The notes under the pieces are model-generated. The model was not told the origin of the DNA. It made no database searches and saw only the letters and a program-made list of their open reading frames with translations. DNA of 64,000 bases. Origin: Deltaproteobacteria bacterium (GTDB lineage: Bacteria > Myxococcota_A > Polyangia > Polyangiales > JADJMO01). The position numbers and the translations under genes are program-made. The stretch spans positions 93,744-157,743 of the forward strand of contig JACPFM010000083.1 of the NCBI GenBank assembly GCA_016182965.1, written 5' to 3'. Of the stretch, positions 53,882 through 61,504 are shown one piece after another (the first letter of the stretch is position 1; each line of letters opens with the position of its first letter).

Positions 53882-56800
53882 GTGGTCGACGAGCCGCTCC
53901 ATCCCCGCTTCGAGATCCGCGGCCGCCTCGGCGCCGGAGGAGGGGGCGTCGTCTACCGCGCCCACGATCGCGAGCGCGGTCACGAGGTGGCGCTGAAGAC
54001 CCTGCGTCACCCCGGGGCGGGATCGCAGCTCCGTCTGAAGCAGGAGTTCCGCGCGCTCGCCGACGTCGCGCACCCGAACCTGCTCCCCCTGTACGATCTG
54101 TTCGTCGACGAGTCACGCTGCTTCTTCACCATGGAGCTCGTGGAGGGCGTCGACGTCGTCTCCTGGATCCGCCGCGATGCGGCCGCTCCGAGCGCCGGCG
54201 CGTTCAGCTCGTGCGCGATCGACGCCCCCACGACCGCGGCGCTGCACGGAGCGGCGACCGTCCAGCTGCGCCCCCGAGCCGCGTTCGACGAGGGGCGGCT
54301 GCGCGACGCGCTCGCGCAGCTCGCCGCGGGGATCGCCGCGCTGCACGCGCATGGCAAGCTTCACCGGGATCTGAAGCCCTCGAACGTCCTCGTCCGCGAG
54401 GATGGCCACCTCTCGATCCTCGACTACGGCCTCGTGCGCGACGAACGCGAGGCCGGCGAGTCCCGCTCCTTCGAGGGGACCGCGGCGTACGCCGCGCCCG
54501 AGCAGGCGGTCGGCGACGCCGGGCCCGCCGCGGACTGGTACGCGCTCGGCGTGATCGTCTTCCAGGCGATCACCGGCGTCGAGCTCTGTTCGTCGCTGCT
54601 CGCGCGCGAGCCGGCAGCTCGGACGGTCCCGGAAGGCCTCGTCCGAGCCGAGATCGAGCCGCGCAACCCGCCCCTGCTCGGTCGCGAACGCGAGCTGGCC
54701 GCGCTGGAGCTCGCGTTCGCCGAGAGCGCGAGGGAGGGACGCACCGTCGTCGTCGAGGGCCCCTCGGGGATCGGCAAGTCGAGCCTCGTGCGCGCGTTCC
54801 TCGCGAGCGTTCGCGCGCGTGGGTGCGTCGTGCTCGAGGGGCGCTGCCACCCCCGCGAGGCGGTGCCGTACAACGCCCTCGACGGCGTCGTCGACGAGCT
54901 CGCGAAGGTGCTGCGCGCGCGGGGCGCGAACGTCCACGACGCGGCGCTCTCGCGGGTGTTCCCGGTCCTCGCGGCGGGCGAGCCGCGCATCGACGCGGCG
55001 GTCGACGCCGACGCCGTGCGCCGGCGCGCCTTCGCCGCCCTCCGCGCGACGCTGGCCTCGCTGGGCGGATCGGTGGTCGTCTTCGTCGACGACTTCCAGT
55101 GGGCCGATCGCGACAGCCGCGCGTTGCTCGGCGAGCTCGTACGGACCCCGAGCCTGTTCGTGTTGGCCCAGCGCGAAGACGAACGGCCGCTCCCCTGGTC
55201 GGCGACGCGCCTCGAGGTCGCGCCGCTCGATGCTCGCTCGGCACGGGCGCTCCTTCGACATCACGCCGGTGGGGAGCTCGACGTGCGCGCCGAGGCGATG
55301 CTCGAGATCGCCGATGGTCACCCGATGTTCCTCCAGGAGATCGCCGGCCACGCTCGCGAGCGCCGGATCGACGCAGAGCCCCCTCGGAGCCTCGAGCACC
55401 TGTTGGGCCTGCGGATCGCGGCGCTGGCAGCCACCCAAAGGAGGCTCCTTGCGCTGCTCGGGGTCGCGTTCACGCCGTTGCCCGTGAACCTCCTGGCCGC
55501 GGCGGCGGGGTTGCCCTTGACCGTCACGCTGCGCGAGACGGAGGCGCTTCGCCAAGAGCGCCTCGCGCGCGCTACAGCTCGGGGGTTCGAGCCGATCCAC
55601 GACCGGGTGCGCGAGGCGGTGCTCGCGACGCTCACCGACGACGAGCTTCGCGCCTGCCACGCCGCGTGGGTCGACGCGCTGTCGACCAGCGAGGCGCACG
55701 CGCCGCGCGCGCTCGCCCGCCACCTCGCCGGCACCGGAGATCACGCGGCGGCGCGGGCCGCGACCCTCGCTGCGGCCGCGCGCGCTGAGGAGGCCCTGGC
55801 GTTCGACCAGGCCGCCCTGCTGTTGCGTGACGCCATGACGTTCGGCGAGCGCGGGGACGACGTGCGCTTCCGCCTCGCCGCCGCGCTCGCCAACGCACAG
55901 CGCGGCGTCGAGGCCGCGGAGGTGTACCTCGGGATCGAGGGCCCGGGCCGGATCCGCGCCAGCGCGCGGGCGGGGGAGCTCTTGCTCGCGAGCGGCGAGA
56001 TCGCCCGCGGCAGCGCGGCGCTCGACGAGGTCCTCGCGACGATCGATCGCCCGCTGCCGCGCAGCCAGCTCGGCGCCGTCGCGTCCTTGGTGCGCGAGCG
56101 GATCGCTCTTTCGCTCCGCGGCCTCGACGTGCGCGTCGGCCCCGTCGATCCGCTGGCCGCCGAGCGATCGGATCTGTTCCGCGGGATCGCGCAGGGGCTC
56201 GGCATGGCCGACAACCTCCGCGCGGCGATCTACAACACGCGGTCGCTCCGCGCTGCGCTCGACCTCGGCGATCCCACGCGGGCGGCCGTCGCGCTCGCCA
56301 CCGAGGCGATCTTCCGGGGCTCGGTCGACGTGCGGCGCAGGCCGCGCGAGCTCCTCGACCGCGCGCGTGCGCTCGCGGAGGTCGCCCGAGATCCGACCGC
56401 GCACGCGTGGATCGCGGGGGCAGAGGCGGTGCTCGACGCGCTCGCGCTCGATCACTCGAACGTGATCGACGGCCTGCTCCGCGCCGAGGCGTTCTTCCAG
56501 GAGCGCACGCAGGGCAACGGGTGGGCGCTCGACAGCCTGAAGCTCGTTCGCGCGCTGACCCTGCGGCTGCTCGGCGATCTCGAGACGCTTCGAACCCGCC
56601 TGCCGGAGGACCTCGCCGACGCACGTCGGCGCGGTGATCGCTACCTCGAGACCACGCTGCGACGGGGCGCGGCGTCGGTGTGGCTGTGCGACGGCGACGT
56701 GGATCGGGCCCGCGACGCGCTCGAGAGCAGCCGATGGGCGCCGATGCGAGACGGGTTCCACATCCAACACTGGCTCGAGATCGAGGGGCGCGCGGAGATC

Positions 56801-57292
56801 GATCTCTACGAGGGCAACGCGTCGACGACGCTCACCCGGCTGCGAGGCGAGCTGCGGGCGATGCGCACCTCGCTCCTCGCGCGGCTGCAGCGACCGCGGA
56901 TCCTCTCGCGCGCGACGCGCGGGAAGCTCCTCCTCGCGCGCGCCGCGGCGGGCAAGGATCGCCTCGCGTCGCTCGCGGAGTGCGAGTGGCTCGCGGCGCG
57001 CTTGTGGGGCGAGGAGGTCGGCTACGCGCGGGCCCGCGCCCTCCTGCTCCGCGCCGGAGTCGCCGCGCTGCGAGGCAGGGAGGCCGCGGCGATCGTCGCC
57101 CTGCGCGAGGCGATCGTCATCGCCGATCGCGTCGGGCTCGCGCTGACCGGCGCGGTCGCGCGGCAGCGACTCGCCGCGCGGATCGGAGGAGACGAGGGCC
57201 GCGCGCTCCGCGAGCGGTCCAGCCTCTTCCTGCGGGGCGCCCGGATCGCGCGCCCAGAGCGCATCGCAGAGGTCGAGGCCCCCTGCGCGTGA
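53882..57292 (+). CDS. Serine/threonine protein kinase fused to an AAA ATPase (STAND-type regulator)
   Basis: The 1136-residue protein has an N-terminal Hanks-type kinase domain (about 10-250): Gly-rich loop GAGGGGVVY (17-25), VALK Lys39, catalytic HRDLKPSN (161-168), DYG instead of DFG (181-183) and AAYAAPEQ. An AAA/STAND ATPase follows with Walker A GPSGIGKSS (293-301). The rest is alpha-helical (about 600-1100), probably a TPR-type sensor. Such proteins are common myxobacterial signal integrators. The GTG start at 53882 lies 12 nt after TACGAT. Because it abuts an FHA-ATPase gene tail to tail, the two may form a phospho-signalling pair acting on the radical SAM island, but no target is known. 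Confidence 0.85.
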   Translation: MVDEPLHPRFEIRGRLGAGGGGVVYRAHDRERGHEVALKTLRHPGAGSQLRLKQEFRALADVAHPNLLPLYDLFVDESRCFFTMELVEGVDVVSWIRRDAAAPSAGAFSSCAIDAPTTAALHGAATVQLRPRAAFDEGRLRDALAQLAAGIAALHAHGKLHRDLKPSNVLVREDGHLSILDYGLVRDEREAGESRSFEGTAAYAAPEQAVGDAGPAADWYALGVIVFQAITGVELCSSLLAREPAARTVPEGLVRAEIEPRNPPLLGRERELAALELAFAESAREGRTVVVEGPSGIGKSSLVRAFLASVRARGCVVLEGRCHPREAVPYNALDGVVDELAKVLRARGANVHDAALSRVFPVLAAGEPRIDAAVDADAVRRRAFAALRATLASLGGSVVVFVDDFQWADRDSRALLGELVRTPSLFVLAQREDERPLPWSATRLEVAPLDARSARALLRHHAGGELDVRAEAMLEIADGHPMFLQEIAGHARERRIDAEPPRSLEHLLGLRIAALAATQRRLLALLGVAFTPLPVNLLAAAAGLPLTVTLRETEALRQERLARATARGFEPIHDRVREAVLATLTDDELRACHAAWVDALSTSEAHAPRALARHLAGTGDHAAARAATLAAAARAEEALAFDQAALLLRDAMTFGERGDDVRFRLAAALANAQRGVEAAEVYLGIEGPGRIRASARAGELLLASGEIARGSAALDEVLATIDRPLPRSQLGAVASLVRERIALSLRGLDVRVGPVDPLAAERSDLFRGIAQGLGMADNLRAAIYNTRSLRAALDLGDPTRAAVALATEAIFRGSVDVRRRPRELLDRARALAEVARDPTAHAWIAGAEAVLDALALDHSNVIDGLLRAEAFFQERTQGNGWALDSLKLVRALTLRLLGDLETLRTRLPEDLADARRRGDRYLETTLRRGAASVWLCDGDVDRARDALESSRWAPMRDGFHIQHWLEIEGRAEIDLYEGNASTTLTRLRGELRAMRTSLLARLQRPRILSRATRGKLLLARAAAGKDRLASLAECEWLAARLWGEEVGYARARALLLRAGVAALRGREAAAIVALREAIVIADRVGLALTGAVARQRLAARIGGDEGRALRERSSLFLRGARIARPERIAEVEAPCA

Positions 57293-57293
57293 C

Positions 57294-58709
57294 TCACTCC
57301 GCGCGGACGCGGGCGTCGAGGCGATATCCCTCGGGCGTGCGTTCGAGCGCGTCGCGCAGGCCCATTCTCCGAAGCGAGGCGATCGACACGTAGACCCGGC
57401 TGGCCCCCGCGCGCGGCAGGACCTTCTCGCCGGGCCACCCCGCGGCCACCAGCTCGGCGACCGACAGGGCTCGCCCCGGCTCGCGCGCGTGCGCGTTAGC
57501 GAGCGCCCGCAAGATGCGCTCGAGCTGCTTGCGTGGTTCGAGCGACACCCGACCTCGCCCGGGGACCTCGAACCAGTTCCCGGCGCGGTCGACGACGTAA
57601 CCGTGTTCGAGCTCGTCCGGCCGCTCGACGCCGCCCGCGAGCATCGCGGCGACGCGCGGCTCGAGCCGCAGCTCGAAGGCCCCCTCGAGCGGCACGCGAC
57701 CCAGCACCGAGAGCAGCTCACGCACGTTGCCCGGCCAATCGTATCGGAGCAGGGCCAACGCGAGATCGCGATGCAGCCAGGGGCGCCCTTCGACTCCCTC
57801 GAACACCCGCGCCGCGATCGCGCAGATGTCCTCGCGGCGCGCGCGCAGCGGGGGGAGCTCGATCGGCCACGCGCCGATCCGCGCGGCGAAATCGGGCCGA
57901 ATGCGGCGCTCTCCGACCAGCTCTGCGACGCCGCCGCGCGCGGACGAGACCACCTGCACGTCGAGCACCCGTCCGAGGGCGGCGCCCACGCGACGCACCT
58001 CGCCCCGTTCGAGGAACGACAGCAACGCAGCCTGCAGCGCGGGCCGCGCGTCGTCGACGCCGTCGAGGAACAGCGTCCCGCCGTCGGCGCTCTCGAGCAG
58101 GCCAGGCGAATCGCCCTCACCGAACAGCAGCGCGTGCAGGCGCTCGTCGCCCACCGCGCCGCAGTGCACGGTCACGAACGGGCCGCCGCGACCGCTCGCG
58201 AGGTGCAGCTCCTCGGCCACGAGTCCCTTGCCGACGCCGGTCTCGCCGAACAGCAGGACCGGCTCGACTCTCGACGCGGCGCGCGCGACCTCCGCGAGCA
58301 CGTCCGACATGCCCGCAGACACCGCGGCCACCCGCGGGTTGTGCGGCGGGTCGAAGAACGGCGGCCGGCGATGCAGGAGCAACAGGGAGCTGCCCACGCC
58401 GACGATCGATCCTTCGCGCAGCTCCGCCTCGCCGACCGACTCGCCGTCGACGAAGGTACCGTTGCGGCTCCCGGTGTCGCGGATGGTGACCCTGTCGCCT
58501 GCGACCGACACGGCGGCGTGCGCGCGCGAGAGGCGCTTGTCGCTCTGTCCGTCGAGCACGTCGAGCCCTCGGCCGAGCGTGACCGGCAGGCCGTCCTCCA
58601 GGACGAGGCGACGCCCGATGGACGAGGGTTTCGGGTGATGGACCAGGGTCAGCGTCCAGACCAACGCCGGCGACGCGGCGAGCCGCGCCGTCTGCTGGGT
58701 GGAGTCCAT
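57294..58709 (-). CDS. FHA-domain AAA+ regulator lacking the GAFTGA loop
   Basis: The 471-residue protein has an FHA domain (about 40-110: LGRG, RLSRAHA, SRNGTFVDG) that binds phosphothreonine. An AAA+ domain with Walker A GETGVGKG (155-162) and Walker B GTLFLDG (211-217) follows, then a wing-like C-terminal region (about 395-471) with the pattern of a DNA-binding winged helix. In sigma54 activators a GAFTGA loop contacts sigma54; here the segment FGEGDSPGLLE takes its place, so it probably does not act on sigma54. The FHA domain suggests it reads phosphorylation by the adjacent kinase. TAAAAT lies 7 nt before the ATG. Confidence 0.82.
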   Translation of the reverse strand: MDSTQQTARLAASPALVWTLTLVHHPKPSSIGRRLVLEDGLPVTLGRGLDVLDGQSDKRLSRAHAAVSVAGDRVTIRDTGSRNGTFVDGESVGEAELREGSIVGVGSSLLLLHRRPPFFDPPHNPRVAAVSAGMSDVLAEVARAASRVEPVLLFGETGVGKGLVAEELHLASGRGGPFVTVHCGAVGDERLHALLFGEGDSPGLLESADGGTLFLDGVDDARPALQAALLSFLERGEVRRVGAALGRVLDVQVVSSARGGVAELVGERRIRPDFAARIGAWPIELPPLRARREDICAIAARVFEGVEGRPWLHRDLALALLRYDWPGNVRELLSVLGRVPLEGAFELRLEPRVAAMLAGGVERPDELEHGYVVDRAGNWFEVPGRGRVSLEPRKQLERILRALANAHAREPGRALSVAELVAAGWPGEKVLPRAGASRVYVSIASLRRMGLRDALERTPEGYRLDARVRAE

Positions 58710-58716
58710 GCCGGGG

Positions 58717-58722
58717 ATTTTA
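58717..58722 (-). promoter_or_regulatory. TAAAAT -10-like box, leaderless-type spacing
   Basis: On the minus strand TAAAAT, one base short of perfect consensus, lies 7 nt before the ATG of the FHA-AAA gene. Confidence 0.45.
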
Positions 58723-58948
58723 GACCTTAAACGAGGCCGTCGATCGCTGCCATCCTCATCGCGATCGCAGGGGCGATCGTGGATCGCGCGCGAATTCAGA
58801 CAAAACGCGCCGGTTTTCGGCGGTGGGGGAGTTGTGCGCACGTCCTACCGATGTCACCGATGCGCGAGCTCGATCGAACTGGCGCACCGGCATTGGGCAT
58901 GTCGTCTGCTGTGTTCGTCCACACCACCCTTACCGAAGGAGCTTCCTG

Positions 58949-59692
58949 ATGAAGATCGTCCGCCCGGGCCGCCTCGCCGTGGCCGCACTCGTCGCCGCCT
59001 CGCTCTACGCGCTTCCTGCCTTTGCCGGAGACGTCAAAGTGACCAAGGGTGCGCTGGTCATCGACGGCGGCCAGCGGTTCTTCCGCGGCAAGGCCACCGA
59101 TATCGCGCTCGGCTCCTATGGCGAGAAGAAGACGCCCGTCGGCCAGATCCCCTACCTCGCGATCGAGAAGACCCTGAGCCCTGGCGTGCTCGGCAAGGTT
59201 CCGATCAAGATCACGGGACCCATCGCCGTCGACTGGTCGAAGGTCTCGAGCTCCGACATCAGCGCAGGCGTGAGCTTCCTCAAGAAGGGCGGCGGCAAGG
59301 GCAGCCTGACCATCGACGCGGCCAAGGGCGCCAAGCTCGTCCTCGTGAAGTTCTCGATCGCCGAGGGCGATCTGAAGGACCTGCTCAACAAGCACGCCAC
59401 CGACTCGCGCGACTACCTCAAGAAGGAAGGCGGCGACGGCCGCGTAGTGAGCGAGGTCTACGTCGCGATGGAGGCCGAGCTCGCGAGCTCCGTCACCACC
59501 GGCGGCTCCGTCTCCGCGAGCGGCACGTCCAATGGGCTGCAGATCGAGGTGGCGGCGAGCGGCAGCAGCACGACGACGACGAAGGTCACGCTGCCGCCGG
59601 ACACGACCTTCGCCTACCTGCTCCACAAGGTGAAGAAGTGGAGCAACAAGGTCGTCGACGACATGGAAGACGATCGCGCCGGCCTCAACTGA
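58949..59692 (+). CDS. Secreted protein of unknown function
   Basis: The 247-residue protein has a Sec signal peptide with predicted cleavage after AFA (residue 26). The mature part is Ser/Thr/Gly/Lys-rich with GKATDIALGSYGEK and a TTGGSVSASGTS low-complexity stretch. No catalytic motif is seen and I do not recognise the family. The ATG follows GAAGGAG. The gene ends just before a strong hairpin and lies between the FHA regulator (divergent) and a radical SAM gene (convergent), so it is a single-gene unit. Base composition is slightly less GC-rich than its neighbours. Confidence 0.7.
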   Translation: MKIVRPGRLAVAALVAASLYALPAFAGDVKVTKGALVIDGGQRFFRGKATDIALGSYGEKKTPVGQIPYLAIEKTLSPGVLGKVPIKITGPIAVDWSKVSSSDISAGVSFLKKGGGKGSLTIDAAKGAKLVLVKFSIAEGDLKDLLNKHATDSRDYLKKEGGDGRVVSEVYVAMEAELASSVTTGGSVSASGTSNGLQIEVAASGSSTTTTKVTLPPDTTFAYLLHKVKKWSNKVVDDMEDDRAGLN

Positions 59693-59749
59693 GAGGCGCC
59701 GCCGAGCGACCGGCCGGGCGAGTCTGGAGACGTAGCCAGGGGGAGGAAC

Positions 59750-59777
59750 GGGCGGGCCCCTTCGCGGGGGCCCGCCC
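59750..59777. terminator. Stable hairpin, probable terminator
   Basis: GGGCGGGCCCC and its complement form an 11-bp stem with a 6-nt loop (TTCGCG). It lies 58 bp after the secreted-protein stop. No T-run follows, so it may act as a bidirectional or Rho-assisted terminator between the convergent secreted-protein and radical SAM genes. Confidence 0.55.
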
Positions 59778-59854
59778 CGCTACGCGCGTGAATGGGGAGC
59801 AGGCGACGCGGCGCGCGCGGAGCGACGCGACACCCGCAGAGGCACCGCGGCTCT

Positions 59855-61447
59855 TCAACGCTCGAGGCCGCGCAGCGCCATCATCGCCGCCCGCACGCCC
59901 TCGACCAGCGACGCCGGCGGCTCGGTCACCTCGCGATCGAGGCGGTAGCTGCCGCGGACGCGCGCTCCGTCCATTGCGAAGGACAGCGTGACGCCGGTGC
60001 CGTCCTCGTGGCGGAGGGCGACCGCCGCCTGCCGCCCGCCGCGCTCGAGGGTGACGTCCTCCCAGCGCAGGGCGCCGAAGGGCGCGTGGTCGCGCAGCCG
60101 CGAGAGACACGCGCCGATGCGCGGATCGAGGTCGCGGACGGTGAGCTCCCGCGCCGGCCCATGGAACGCGGCGTCGGGCCCGACGCCGTGGTGCACCCGC
60201 GCCTCGATCGCCGCGCACAGCCGCGCGAAGACCTCGCGGAGGAGCGCGACCGCCGCGGCGTCGACGGCGCTCGCGGCGACGAGGTGCAGCGAGAAGCGGT
60301 CGGTGCTCGCCGCCCCGCCGCCGGGCCGCCGCAGCTCGAGGTGCAGCGAGCCCCCGCCCTGCCGGGCGAAGCTCGCGGTGACGCGCTCCTCATGCGTGTC
60401 GACGTGGACGTTCGCCGTCGAGAACGGCGGCGAAGGCGCGAAGGCCCTGAGCGCACCGACGAGCGGCGCCGCGTGCAGCGTGAACAGCCGCTGCTCCGGG
60501 TCGACGAGCGGCAGGCGCGCGCGGGTGACCGGCTGGAGCTCGGCGGTGCCGTGGATGCGACGGTAGGTGTCGTAGACGCCGCTGCAGCGGTCGTCGAACA
60601 CGCACTCGCGGCAGCGCTCGAGCTTCACCTTGTCGCGCGCCTTCACCTGGTACTTGTCCCAGGGCTCGCTCAGGTCGTCGCCCGCGTCGACCGAGACGGT
60701 GAAGGTGGTCTCGCCGTCGTGGTGGATGACCGGCGCGATGGCCGGCGCGACGCAGTACGGCAGGTTCCCGATGTTGACGTCGAAGCCCGCGGGAAACCCC
60801 GCGACCATCGCCTCGAGGTGCGGGACGAGGTCGGAGTAGCGCGGCAGCATCGCGCGCATCTCGTCCTCGGTGCGCTCGCCCGCGTCGAGCGGGCGGATCA
60901 TGTCGAGGTGCAGCTGCTGGACGCCGTACGGCAACAGCAGCGCGGGGAAGTCGGCGACCGACTCGAAGTTCGATCGGACGACGCACATGTTCACGGTGAT
61001 GCGCTGACCGCGGTCGCGCAGGTTCCCCATGGTCTCGACCAGCCGCGCGAACGAGCCGAGCTTCTTGGTGGTGCGCTCGTGCGCGCGGGCGGTGGCGCCC
61101 TGGAACGAGAGGCGGAAGGTGAAGTTGCCGCCGGTCTCGAGGATCTCGTCGACGAACGAGGCGCGCGCCGTCTTCGCGCCGTTCGTGAAGATGACGATCT
61201 CCTCGTAGGCGAGGTCGACCGCCGCGCGCAGCACCCGCATGAACTCGGGCTGGATGGTCGGCTCGCCGCCGAGCAGCGTGAGCTTGCGGAGCCCGCGGGC
61301 GCGGCCCTCGCGCAGCTTCTCGATGACCGGATCGCCGGCCAGCGGCAGCGCCTCGCGCCGCTCGGTGCGCTGCCCGCTGACGCAGAACACGCAGCGGTTG
61401 TTGCACATGTGCCCGAGCTGGATCTCGATCTGGCGGTCGGGCTCCAC
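59855..61447 (-). CDS. Radical SAM protein with large C-terminal domain, island member 10
   Basis: The 530-residue protein has CNNRCVFC (Cys15, Cys19, Cys22), the SAM motif LLGGEPTIQPEF and the shared cluster motif CRECVFDDRCSGVYDTYRRI near residue 290. It then continues for about 230 residues into a domain I do not recognise, rich in charged beta-like segments (ASFARQGGGSLHLELRRPGG). The addition is not seen in other members. Cys237 or so in GNLPYCVAPAIAP may be a further cluster ligand. The GTG start is preceded by TACACT at 9 nt. It is followed on the same strand by nothing until the hairpin. Confidence 0.83.
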   Translation of the reverse strand: MEPDRQIEIQLGHMCNNRCVFCVSGQRTERREALPLAGDPVIEKLREGRARGLRKLTLLGGEPTIQPEFMRVLRAAVDLAYEEIVIFTNGAKTARASFVDEILETGGNFTFRLSFQGATARAHERTTKKLGSFARLVETMGNLRDRGQRITVNMCVVRSNFESVADFPALLLPYGVQQLHLDMIRPLDAGERTEDEMRAMLPRYSDLVPHLEAMVAGFPAGFDVNIGNLPYCVAPAIAPVIHHDGETTFTVSVDAGDDLSEPWDKYQVKARDKVKLERCRECVFDDRCSGVYDTYRRIHGTAELQPVTRARLPLVDPEQRLFTLHAAPLVGALRAFAPSPPFSTANVHVDTHEERVTASFARQGGGSLHLELRRPGGGAASTDRFSLHLVAASAVDAAAVALLREVFARLCAAIEARVHHGVGPDAAFHGPARELTVRDLDPRIGACLSRLRDHAPFGALRWEDVTLERGGRQAAVALRHEDGTGVTLSFAMDGARVRGSYRLDREVTEPPASLVEGVRAAMMALRGLER

Positions 61448-61456
61448 GCGCTCGGC

Positions 61457-61462
61457 AGTGTA
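61457..61462 (-). promoter_or_regulatory. TACACT -10-like box, leaderless-type spacing
   Basis: On the minus strand TACACT lies 9 nt before the GTG of radical SAM member 10. Confidence 0.35.
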
Positions 61463-61504
61463 ACCGGTCGGCCGTCGCGCGCACGGAACGTCGGTCGCGC
61501 CGAC

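Noticed and set aside
54113..58120. Long minus-strand frame antisense to the kinase gene
   Set aside because: It has no domain signatures and mirrors the codon pattern of the kinase on the other strand and, at its end, reads the FHA gene in the wrong frame.
58880..58948. Possible sigma54 promoter before the secreted-protein gene
   Set aside because: TGGCGC is followed by CATTGG at the wrong GG-to-GC spacing, so the -24/-12 pattern is not met.
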